From NCBI GenBank assembly GCA_023213395.1, contig CM041465.1, forward strand, positions 15,066,001 to 15,130,000: DNA of 64,000 nt. Reading direction: 5' to 3'. The stretch comes from Cycas panzhihuaensis. Its lineage: Eukaryota > Cycadophyta. Numbering within the stretch: position 1 is the stretch's first letter; the number at the start of each line of letters is the position of its first letter. Of this stretch, positions 1-10,824 are shown piece by piece. Position numbers and translations under genes: made by a program. Below the pieces are notes generated by a model. The model was not told the DNA's origin. It ran no database searches and saw nothing but the letters and a program-made list of their open reading frames with translations.

Positions 1-2330
1 AATTATTAGTTTGTTTATTAGTCGTACCAAGTGAGGTGATACACGTTTTAGCTAGATTGAAGCATGCACTCTTATCATCACTTATTTCATATTGCTTAGC
101 CTTGCCTTTATTATCATCCTTAACATCTTTGGGGTCATGATTGGGCAATGGATCTTTGTGAATCAATTACTCTTGATTTAGTTTTGATGTAGATATGTTA
201 GGAGTTTTAGTCTTTTTGACTTGTAGCTTGCACTACCCAACATTGGTTCATATCATGAGCATCGGTTTAATGATGTGAATACCAAGGAGTCTTCTTCATT
301 AGAGGTGGAGGAGAAGGATTCTAATATTTTTTCTCTTCAATAAAGTGAATAACCTTATCTTCTTATTTAGGTTCATTAGTAAGAGGATTTTCAATGTATA
401 ACTTAGTGTTTATGGTATACCCAAGTTCCCTAATAGAAGAGGTGAGGTGGTTGCATATTTGGTCATTATGAGTAGGCTCAAGTGGTTGGGGAGAATCTTT
501 TATTGGAATAGGCTTACTAATCTTCTTAATACTAGCTTAGGTCTCAAAGTCTTTAAGAGATAAGTATTTATCTATGACCTCTTCATAAGATTGGGTACCG
601 AGTTTTAGAACTTCTAAATGTATGTGAGGTCTTAAGGCATTAGTAAAGAGGTCAAAGAGGAAGCTTGAATTAAGAGGGGGATGATAAGCATGTACTAGGT
701 CTTGAAATCTCTTAACAAAATAACAAGATGAATCATGATGATTTTGTTTTATTGATAATAAAGACTTAATCCTAGTTTCAAATGGCATGGAAATATTGAA
801 ATAGCTAATGAAGGAATCAATCAATTGTTGCAAAGAAAATATCAAATAGAAGGGAGATGGTAAAACCACTTCAATGCATGACCTTGAAGTGATTTGGGAA
901 ACAATTACATCATAACATAGTCATACAAAAGGAAATTAGTATATGCAAGTGTAAAAACTTACACATGTCAGGTAGGATATTGGGAATGATCATTTGAAAT
1001 CTTTGGTAATTTGGGTAGAAATAGGGGTATAGAGGAAAGGAGAATCTCTTGTAAAAGGGCACTAAAGAGGAGATTATTGATAAGGTAAGGAAGTTCTAAG
1101 TTGGGGTTGATTACAATGAGAAGGATAAAGAGGTAGAGGATGAGTGGGATTAAACCATGTGGTAAGGTTAAAACTACTATTTATTTGTGGAATAGGATAT
1201 TGTAGAATTAAAAGGTTATATTGAAGAGGAGGTATCATATGTTGAGCATAAGATAGGTAAGGGTTATAAGATCTAGGAGTGAAAGAAGACATGGTTTGCT
1301 TTATAGGCTTAAATGTATGTTACTTATGAGTATGTTGATAAAAGGTAATATATGTATGAGAACATTAAGTATTGTATAAAGGATATGGGGGTGATAAAGG
1401 CATAGGTCTATTATGAGAAGGGGAAAGAGACAGTCTCACACTATATGTGGTATTTTCATAGTAAAGAGGATATGGGTTTCTTTAAGTAGGAATAGAAGTA
1501 TGATGGAAGGGATGGACCCACCAAGTGGTGGGACATGTAAATGAAAATAAGGGTACTTGTATTTATGAATGAAAGAGGGTATTTTACTTAATTAATAAGA
1601 TGTATATCCTTGTTGAGGATTTCTAAAGGTAAGATGATGCTCTTAAGTGGAATTGAGGAGATGGGAGAAATTTGAATCCCTTCTTACATAAGATGAACTA
1701 GTACATAAGGTTATGAATGAACTAAGTTGGTATCTCCTACCTCATCAAGTGGTACATGAGGCATCTTAGAAGTAGACAAATGAGAAGGAAAGGGGGAATA
1801 TAGAATATTCATCATGTGAGAAGTCTCATTATATAAAGATTTATATTCTTGTATAAGAGGATTAGATTGTTCATGATATTTTTAGGAATTAGATGTGAGG
1901 ACATGGCCATAGTATAAATATATTAATGGAATGGGTCTTGGTAACTAGGGATAGGTACATGAGAGGGAATTTAGTAAGCATAGGTTCAAAGTAAGGATGG
2001 GAAATATGAGTAACTTAGTCTTCTTCCTACATGGTAGAATATGTAAGAAGAGATGAATTACCTACACATGTTTGAGATAAACTAGGATAACCCTACTTAA
2101 TAGGGAGTTTATACAAATCATCAAGTTCCTTAGGAGGATAAAGGTGAGTTTCATATGCTTGGTGTTTAGAATAATCTTCATATGTTAGATAACCCTCTTA
2201 GGCTACATATGCTTGATGATAATCATACATAGGAGGGAGGCTTTGCTATCTCAAAGATCTCTAAGGTTAAGTATGAGGAGGGATCTTCACTAGAATGGAG
2301 ATATCAAAAATAGGAATGAAAACCTAAGGT
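1..2330 (-). pseudogene. Old Tat-like Ty3/gypsy gag remnant, cut by the left window edge
   Basis: This is a decayed capsid-nucleocapsid gene. The best-preserved part is a 110-codon minus-strand frame at 537-869 that carries the motifs ISYFN and KSLLSIKQ, matching INYFD and KSLLSLKQ in the gag of the two GC-rich Tat elements further right. Downstream on the minus strand, at about 240-284, a zinc-knuckle-like stretch aligns residue for residue with theirs: Trp, two His and the last Cys are kept, the first Cys is Tyr, and one codon is a stop. 1074-2330 still reads as broken proline-rich gag N-terminal sequence. GC is very low compared with its relatives, consistent with C-to-T decay. Protease and pol would lie left of the window. 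The gag call is firm for 240-869 and weaker to its right. Confidence 0.66.
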
Positions 2331-5085
2331 GGGTTAAAGAAAATAAAATTAAGATTAAAAAGATTCCCAAACAAAAGTAAAGGTCATGAGTCTAAAAATA
2401 GGAAGTTTTGACAACTTCCCTAGTATGGTTACTAAAAAATGGTTTTCTAGCTTTAGGCTAATCACTTTAGGGTGACTAAAGGGATTAGTCTAAAGGAGTA
2501 AACCTTTTCAAATAAATCTTGAGAAGAAGTCCTTATCTACTTATGGATGGGATCTTTAATTAGGGGAATTGTTATAATATAAAGTATAAAATTATTTGCA
2601 TACATATAAATGGAATATATCTAGATCTACTCAAGTAAAATAAATTATCAACAAATTAAATCTAGATGCAATAACTAGCATGTACTCTTTGCTTAGATGA
2701 ATATACTATGAAACATAAATACAAAGGGTGAAACTATATGATATATAAACATGCAATTTATTTCCTTTTCACTTTTAATTTTTTGTTAAATGCCCTATAA
2801 GAAAACAAGAGATAAAGGAGATTTAGGTACCTAAGTTATAGTTATATTTATCCAATTACCTACTCTTTCGTTTCTTTTTCCACTCATTTAAGTGTACTCA
2901 ATAGAATATAAAAGAGTGAAGAAACAAGTAATTATGGAATTACAAGTCCAAGCCCAAGACTCACTAAATCAAATTTTCTAAAATATACCATTTTCTTATG
3001 TAAGTAAGTAAAATAAGAAAGACAATCAAAGCAAGTAGTTGAAGAATAAGAGGTATATTCACTTTGATTTCTCTTTCCTATTTGCCTTTTATAAAATCTT
3101 GAAATCAAGTAAAGAAGAGATAACTATAAGGATTGGGAGAATGGTTATATACTTTGTGATGAAATCTGAAACCAAATTATTTTACTTGCTTTAAATCTCT
3201 CCTTGTGTTATAATGATGCTTATTAGTAAAGATGACATAACATATATATTTTAATAATTAACTCGAAAGAAATATTTTTCATATGCAAGCCTATAGATAA
3301 ATTAAAATAATCCCAACAAGCATATAACTTGAAGTAACCTTACATGCAAAAGAGAAACACTACCTTATTTTATGACCTTTTCTTGTTTTCTATTTTGATT
3401 CCTCTTAAGAATTTGGGATGTGATATACCAACCCTTAGTAAGGCCAAGCTCATTAAGATTTAGATGAAATAGTAAACAAGGAGGGTGTAATTACTTAATA
3501 AAGGATTATAACTAAGAATTAAAACTGGTTCAATTCCTAAAAATAAACTTTTAATAACTTAATCAATGAGATATAAACTTAAAAACCAAATTTGACTTGA
3601 TCTTGAGCCTTATCACCAAGAGAAATCTAATAAAGCCACTCAATTTCAAAGGTAATTAAAGCTATAAAAATAGTAATAAAAGTGTTTTCTATATTTTTCA
3701 CCAAAATAGGCTTGAATTAAACCATGTATAAACTTCAACAAGAAACTAGTAACTATTCTAAGCAAAATTACCTGAACGTTGATGAAAATTAGTAGTGTAC
3801 GCCTTAGAATAGTGCCATGCTACTGCTCAACACTCCACTATCAAGTCTAAGGAGCTATAAGAATGACATGAATGATAATAAAGATGTTGATAAAGAGGAT
3901 AGTAGACATAAGTAAAACTAGTGAAAAAATTATAAGAGATTGATCTCAATAAATGAGTGAGAGATTAGGCCTAAGAACTCAGTAGAAGATAAGGTAAGTG
4001 TATCCTATTATTCCTCATAATATGACCAATATATTCTCATGGAGCTAAATCCCCAATCAAGTCTAAAACAACAATTGAAAACATAAGTAAGATCTCATAG
4101 AAAATTTGGCAAGTTCAAGGGCATAGACTTCACTTCAGAAAAAATCACAGAAGAAGCTCTCTTAAGGACTCTCTAAAGACTTTATAAAAGACTCTCTTTC
4201 TGCTAAAGACTTTCCTTCTACTAAATAAGAAAATAAGACTTGACCCCCAAGCTAGCTAGATCATTAGAATTTATTAAGATTGAATAACAACCGAGATAAA
4301 TATTCATGCCATGGTTTTTAGCTATGAAATAATTGATTTCCACTAATAAAATCTTTGCATGGATATAATCTAGAAGGTTATAGGTAGTTGAGGTAGGTAA
4401 GGTGATGAATTACTTTGATTCTAGGTAGTTAAAACTAAGAAAATCACAAAAAATAGTATTTTTAGTTAAATTTTATGAATAACATAGTAAAAAATATGAT
4501 TTTCATAATATTACATAATGGTCATGTTTTATTAAGAAAGTCATATTTTTGGGCTAACTAAAAATACAATTTATGAAAAGTGGGAAAAATATAAGAAAAA
4601 TGAACAATTTTCTTAAAAGAATCAATTTATTGAAGAATGTAAGATCCAAAAACATATTGATAAGGTTAGAATCACTATAATTTGAAGTTAATAAAAGAGT
4701 TAAAATGGTTCAATAAAATTAACTAAAAAGTAGAGAAATAATAAATAGGGAATTAAACAATAAAAGGGGGATTTGGATGAGGTACCCTTCATATTGAGAA
4801 GAAGGCAAAAGATGAACCATAACATCAATCATCGATAAAGAGATAATCATCATAATATATAATCAATTATCCAACCATCATATCATAGTTCAAAGATGAC
4901 ATAATACATGACTAAATGTATTTGTAATCATGATTAAACCATGAAATGATGAATAAAAAACTAATCACTAATTCATCACAATATCAAACATACATTCAAA
5001 TGTACATACTAATGACAATCATGAAATTATTTATGATAAGCAACCTAGTTATGAACCTAATCAAGTCTAAGGGCCCAATTATGTT
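2331..5085. other. AT-rich DNA with no recognisable gene
   Basis: No reading frame of useful length and no conserved retroelement motif was found on either strand. By position it could hold the leader and 5' LTR of the gag remnant to its left, and the lost 3' end of copia I to its right, but I saw no LTR pair or primer binding site. A 63-codon plus-strand frame at 4946-5137 overlaps copia I pol remnants read on the other strand and is not credible. Confidence 0.5.
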
Positions 5086-6070
5086 GAAACATAACCTAAT
5101 GTGGCTCATGTGGATTCTACATATAATAGGAGACTAATTTGATAATATAAATAATATCTGCCCTAGTATGAGTTAAATAGATTATACTTCTTAGCAGTTG
5201 TTTATATAACATTCCATCTATAGTAGGCTATTTCTTATCCTTCAAGAGCTTTATACCTTTGATGCATGGTGTTCGAATAGGTTTATAGTCTTTTATCTTG
5301 AATTTCTTAAGTAGGCTCTTTGCATACTTTATTTGTAACACCAAAATCCTATTTGCCATATACCTTACCTTAATGCAAAAGAAGTAATATAAAGTCCCAA
5401 GATCTGTCATGTCAAAAGTTACTCTCAAATTGGATTTTACTTACACAATAGTCTTATGATAATTGCCAGTGATGATCAAATCATCAATATATAACACAAT
5501 AGCTACTAGTGAAGTTCCTTTATTTTCAACATATAAATTTAGCTCTAAATGTAAAATAATAAATCTTTCTTCTTTTAATTTAATATTAATCTTTGCATAC
5601 TAAGAACGTGTTGTTTATTTTAAGCAATAGAGTGACTTTTTCAACTAACACATAAGGTTCTCCTAACCTTCTTTAATGAAACTAAGAGGTTGTGCCATGT
5701 ATATCTCTTCTTTCAACTCTTACTTAAGAAATGGTGATTTTACATCCAATTGATATAGTTTCCAACTATATTTTTCTACTAGTGAAAGTATCAAACAAAC
5801 CATTTTTATCTTGGGGATTGGTATAGAAGTCTCTTCATAATTAATCCCTTCTGTTTATTCAAATCCTTGTACAATAATTCTAGCCTTATACTTGTCCAAC
5901 TCTTTATTGGAGTATAACTGAGTCTTGTAGACCCATTTATAACCAATAAGGTTTTTCTTAGGAGGTAAAGGAATTAACTCCCATATTATATTTTTGATGA
6001 AAGAACTAAATTCCTCCTCCATAGCAACTCTCCAATAAGGATTATCTTTTATTTCATTAGACAAAGTTAG
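5086..6070 (-). pseudogene. Copia I: reverse transcriptase
   Basis: Reverse transcriptase copies element RNA into DNA in the virus-like particle. The minus strand reads the N-terminal part of the copia domain at 5855-6064, with WELIPLP and YKWVYKTQL followed by KYKARIIVQGF. The catalytic YIDD box is intact at 5480-5491, and the region around 5228-5428 contains DLGTLYYF. Between 5227 and about 5090 the sequence still reads IIYLTHTRADIIY, the conserved link to RNase H, and then similarity stops. RNase H and the 3' LTR were not found, so the element is truncated there. Stops and frameshifts separate the blocks. Confidence 0.8.
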
Positions 6071-6389
6071 GTCTAGGGAGTTTATAGTGTCGACTATTAA
6101 AGTCTAATTAGCATGTTAACTTCTTGTTCTTCATTCATCTATAAGATCTTGTAATGTCACACTAGAATCTTAAATAGTCTTCTTAGACTATAATAACATA
6201 GAAGCATCTAGTGTTGTAGGTGTCTCTACATGTTACTACTCCTAGTTATTACCTTCTCTACTTGGTCCTTCTTCCCTCTAAATCATAATGGTTGGTTCCT
6301 CATCCTTTATAACTGATAAAGTACCATTAAGAAATGGAAGTTGTGGGGGGTAAAATGATTTTTTCGATAATGTCTTCTCAGCATGATAC

Positions 6390-7450
6390 ATCATACACTC
6401 ATCAAATTTTACATCCTAACTAATCATATGTTTTCTCCCCTATGGATCTCATAGTCTGTAAGCTTTGTTTTGATCATAATACCCTACAAATATATACTTC
6501 AAACTCTTACAATCTAATTTTTTAATATTTTCATTTAGGATATATGCATATGAAATGCACCCAAAGGTTTATAAATGATAAATGATAGGCTTATAACTAA
6601 TCCTCTTTTTCTTTAAGGGTCATGCCACGGTCATTTTTTTTTTATACCTTATTTAGGACATAAATGGCAATCCCAATAACTTTTGTCTAAAATTTAGATA
6701 GCAAATACTTTACATGTACCATGCACCTTTCCATTTCTATCATGATATGATTCGTTCTTTTGGTAACACCATTTTGTTATGGGGTATATGGGACTATGAA
6801 CTCCTACTTTATACTATAATTTAATTGAAAATATTATTATTATATTCTTTAACATTATCACTACTTAGAATTATTATTTTCTTTTCATATTCATTTTTAA
6901 TACATACCTTTCATTCAAGAAATTGGTTAAATACTTCATACTTATTCTTCAAGAAATATACCCTAGCCTTTTTAGTATAATCATCTACAAACACAAAAAT
7001 AATATAGAAGGGTTTAAGAGAGGACCCATTATATTAGAATATATGAGCTTCAGCTTTTCCTTAGCTCTCTACGTATGATTCCAAGCAAAAGGATAGTGAT
7101 GATGTTACTCATACATGCACCCTTCATATACACTTTTGAACAAGAAATATGGGACAATCCTTCCACCATTTTTAGTTAATTCATAAGTGTTATACTTTTG
7201 TAATTAAGGTGTTTAAGGTGTTCATACCAAAGTTTACTCGCATCATTAGTATTAGTTACAAAGGCATAAGAACTATTCTAGGATTAAAACTTCTTAAACA
7301 CCCAAAAATCATCTCTTAATTTTTTTAGTAGTAATGATAGAGAAATTTTTCTTAGGATCCTTAATTAGGCATCTATCTTTATAGAGCTCTATCTTCATAC
7401 CTTATTTGCATATCTTTGGAGTTGATTGAAGGTTCATCTTCATTTTTGGT
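6390..7450 (-). pseudogene. Copia I: integrase
   Basis: Integrase inserts the cDNA into host DNA. On the minus strand the first acidic region reads FVDDYTKKARVYFLKNK near 6985, the second reads LSSDN near 6860, and the third is the conserved TP-QNG block near 6765. There the catalytic Glu of the usual VAERKN motif is Lys, in VTKRTN. Several stops are present, including one in the TP-QNG block. It lies between the protease remnant and the RT, the order expected for copia. Confidence 0.74.
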
Positions 7451-7905
7451 ATGTAATATATACCTTTAAATTTTCCTCCCATAAGTGAAATAATGCCATC
7501 ACTCTTAATAAGCAATATGCTTGCATCTCCCAGAATGATTCTAGCTTCACTAAGACCAACATTTTATATGTCAAAGTTTTACTTCTGAAAAGAAATATAT
7601 TTTTACATTCCTGAGTCCAAAATCTAGTAGTTTATCTAATTTGACTTAGCTGATAAAGTTAATACTTTTATATAGTAAGTTACAACACCTTTTCCTTTCT
7701 TATCCTTACTTAACATTTCTTCCCCCCTTTTGAACTAATAGTTCTTCTCTTTATGACCATCTTTCTCATAGTAATTACAGTTATCAATAGACTTCTTCTT
7801 CTCCTAAGATATTTTTGCTAACCTTTGTATAGACTTTCTTTCTTGAATATCATCTCTCCTTTGCTTCTTTATGACCAAAGCTTGATTTGATTTAAAACCA
7901 CTAAG
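7451..7905 (-). pseudogene. Copia I: gag zinc knuckle and protease remnant
   Basis: At about 7750-7790 the minus strand reads a CX2CX4HX4C-type nucleocapsid knuckle in which the second Cys is Tyr and the last Cys is not clear. Further along, near 7605, LDFG sits where copia aspartic proteases have LDSG. The frame is broken. The block ends at the chromovirus insertion (target duplication 7906-7910). Its missing N-terminal gag continues on the other side at 27904. Confidence 0.6.
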
Positions 7906-7910
7906 CAAAT
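7906..7910. repeat. Target site duplication of the chromovirus, left copy (CAAAT)
   Basis: CAAAT lies directly before the LTR start and is repeated directly after the right LTR at 27899-27903. Both flanks are copia I, which confirms the insertion point. Confidence 0.93.
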
Positions 7911-8291
7911 TGTTAGGATACCACTCCTTAATGATAATTACACACCAATATAATAAGCAAATAACTCCAAAAGAGCACTTGTATTGTAATACCCTTCGAG
8001 GGGGCAACCTCCCAATTACATGCAAATAACAATGATATTTAAGATACCATACTCTAAGGATTACATAAATATATATATGGCTCTATGCTTACTACTCAAC
8101 CTCCTCCTTATGCATGTGGGATATTACATGAATATATATAGTACTCAATGACCACTACACAACCTTCTACTTATGCATGTGGGATATTAAGAAAAGGGAA
8201 GAAATAGAAGAAATAAAGATATAAGAGAGAGAAGAAGTAGAAGATGTAAGAGAATATAAGAGAAGGTAAGTTAGGGGTTGGATCCCTAACA
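7911..8291 (-). repeat. Chromovirus 3' LTR
   Basis: 381 bp, starting TGTTAGGATACC and ending CCCTAACA on the plus strand, so the TG...CA ends are intact. It matches 27518-27898 throughout, with about 22 differences by eye. It is followed on the plus strand by the polypurine tract, which fixes it as the 3' copy of a minus-strand element. Confidence 0.93.
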
Positions 8292-8306
8292 AAATCCCCC
8301 CCTTCA
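8292..8306 (-). promoter_or_regulatory. Chromovirus polypurine tract
   Basis: The minus strand reads AAGGGGGGGGATTT right before the 3' LTR, the usual primer site for plus-strand DNA synthesis. Confidence 0.85.
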
Positions 8307-8309
8307 AAA

Positions 8310-9680
8310 AGCTTTGCCCTCAAATCTTGGTGATCTCAGGGTGCTCTAGGACAAATTGTTCATTCTCCCAGGTTACATCTTCTCGCGGAAGTTGTTTCCA
8401 TTTGATGAGATACTCAATGATTTGTCTGGATCGTAGATGTCAAATTCTTTAGTCGATGATACATTCTGGAATGAGTTGAAGTTGTCCCTCCTCATTTAAG
8501 ATAGGTAATTCTGTTTAAACTTGTACTTGTTACCCAATTACCTTCTTGAGACATGAAACATGAAAGACATTATGGATTCTTGATAGTGGTGGTAAGTCCA
8601 AGGCATATGCAACTTTACTAATCTTCTTGAGAATTTTGTAAGGCCCATAAAACTGAGGTTGTAACTTATGTTGCCCATTCCATTTGAGAGATGCTTGCTT
8701 ATACAGTTACAACTGTAAGTATACCCAATCACCTGGATCATTCACTCCACCCTTTATCTACTTGTTGTTTCATTTGATTTTGTGCAAGGTTCAAATTTTC
8801 CTTGAGTAGCTTAAGAATCTGTGTTGTTTTTTGGATGTGGTCTTCAATTTCTTGAACCTTAGAACTAATTATGGCATAGTTTTTAAGTGTGGGTGGTTCA
8901 TAGCCATATAATGCTTGGAATGGAGTCATTCTTGATGATGCATAATAGGTTGTATTATACACCATTCTACTAAAGGAAACCAATGATGCTACTGCCCTTG
9001 CTTATCTGAAGCATAACATCGAAGGTATCCTTCAAGGCACTTATTAACCACCTTAGTTTATCCATCTGTTTATGGATGGTAGGCTGAGCTCATTGTTAGT
9101 TTAGTACCAAGTAGATGGAAGAGTTCCGTCCAGAAGTTGCTGGCAAACTTGGGATCCCGATCACTGACTATGCATTTGGGCATGCCATGCAACCTGTGTA
9201 TATCCTTTAAAAAGACCTCAGCAATTTGCTTTACCTTATATATGGCCTGAATACCACAAAAATGAGCATATTTAGTTAGCCTATCAATAACCACCAGTAT
9301 AGCATCTTTTCCTTCTAACTTGGGCAGACCCACGATGAAGTCCATAGAAATTTCTTCCCATCGTTGATTTGGTATGGGAAGGGGTTGCAACAATCCTGGA
9401 GACTTGACTATTTCTGTCTTATTTCGTTGACAAATTTCACATGAGGAAACATATCTTTTTACATCTCCTTTTTGTCCCTTCTAAAAGAAAGACTGTTTTA
9501 AGTGGTGGTATATTCGTAGGAACCCTGAGTGACCTACTATTGGAGAGGCATGTGTATCATGTAAAATTTGCTCCTTAAGGCTAGAGTAAGGGTATATATA
9601 TATTCAATTCTTATACCAGAGAATATTTAAAGACCATGTATAATGGGTTGAATGCCCTACTCTAGCTTGAAGGTCTTGAA
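8310..9680 (-). pseudogene. Chromovirus integrase with C-terminal chromodomain
   Basis: The minus strand shows an HHCC zinc-binding region at about 9420-9560, including SCEICQ. The catalytic core has its first Asp in MDFIVGLP (about 9340) and its second in IVSDRDPKF (about 9160). The third residue, normally Glu after the HPQTDGQT block, is Lys (9052-9054) and the Gln before it is a stop. The C-terminal part reads [11 protein letters not shown] and RIHNVFHVS near 8545-8700. At about 8310-8520 there is a chromodomain-like stretch with YLIKWKQLP and VTWENE, but with internal stops. Chromodomains are thought to steer integration to marked chromatin. Not functional as read. Confidence 0.85.
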
Positions 9681-9684
9681 TGAT

Positions 9685-10824
9685 CTACTTTGTAAAGGAG
9701 TCCTCATCCCATTCTTGCTTGGCAACTGCTATCCAAGAGGGATTGACTGTCATGATAGAATATAGTGCAGAGGCTTCTTCCTTACAAGATAAAGCATCAG
9801 TAGCTATATTATCCTTACCTTTTTTATATATGATTTTAAAGTCAAAAGCTTGCATTTTGGTGACCCATTTTTGTTGTTCCTCAGATGTTGTCCTTTGAAA
9901 TAGGAAATATTTTAAGCTATCATGGTCTATTTTAATTTGGAAATGTGTTCCCAATAAATATTGTCGTCATTTCCTAACTGCATAAAGAATTGCTAATATC
10001 TCCTTCTCATAGGTGGATTTGACTTATTCCTTGAGTGTAAGTTGACAACTTTCAAAGGCCAAAGGTTTTCCTTCTTGCATTAAGACTACTCTAATGCCTT
10101 GCCCTGATGCATCACATTCAATGGTGAAGGTCTTTATAAAGTCTGGTGTTGCAAGGATTGATGTGGTAGTTAAAGTCAGCTTTAGGTGTTCAAATGCTTT
10201 AGAGGCCTTTACATTCTAATGAAAGGAATCCTTTTTTAACAAGTTAATTAAAGGGGAAGGAATCCTTGCATAGCCTTAAACAAACTTTCGATAATATCAT
10301 GTGATTCCTAAGAATCCATGAAGGTCCTTGATGTTTTTAGGTTTAGGCCAGTTTGTGATAACTGCTATTTTCTTAGGATTCACCTTGACTCCTTCTTGAG
10401 AGATAATATGGCCCAAATATTCTATTTCTATTTGCCTAAATTGACATTTTAATTTTTTTTGCATAAAGCTGATTGTCTACAAACACATGTAATGCCTTAT
10501 CAACATGTTGAAGATGGTCTTCCCATGTATGACTGAAGATCAAAATGTCATAAAAAAAGACTAACATAAACTTCCTTAAGTAAGGCCGAAAGAGTTTATT
10601 CATGAGTCCTTGAAAGGTGGATGGGGTATTAGTTAGGCTAAATGGCATGACTAAAAATTCATAGTGAACTTCATGTGTACGAAATGCAGTTTTATGAACA
10701 TCCTCTGCTTTGATCCTGATTTGATGGTATCTCGACCGCAAGTCCAATGATGTGAAGAACATTGCTCCATGGAGTTCATCCAAGAGTTTATTAATGACTG
10801 GTATAGGAAATTTATCCTTGATGG
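9685..10824 (-). pseudogene. Chromovirus reverse transcriptase (C-terminal part) and RNase H
   Basis: RT sequence at 10436-10783 includes [21 protein letters not shown] and [14 protein letters not shown]. The catalytic box reads FFYD (about 10550) where FIDD or FFDD is usual, so the first catalytic Asp is lost. RNase H follows at about 9690-10130, with KIDHDSLKYFLFQ and IYKKGKDNIATDALS near its end, several stops in between. The RT is cut at 10824 by Tat-E. Its N-terminal part lies at 24787 and beyond, and the reading frame runs cleanly across one copy of the GATGG duplication. Confidence 0.88.
10820..10824. repeat. Target site duplication of Tat-E, left copy (GATGG)
   Basis: GATGG is repeated at 24787-24791. 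Both copies border chromovirus RT sequence. Confidence 0.94.
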
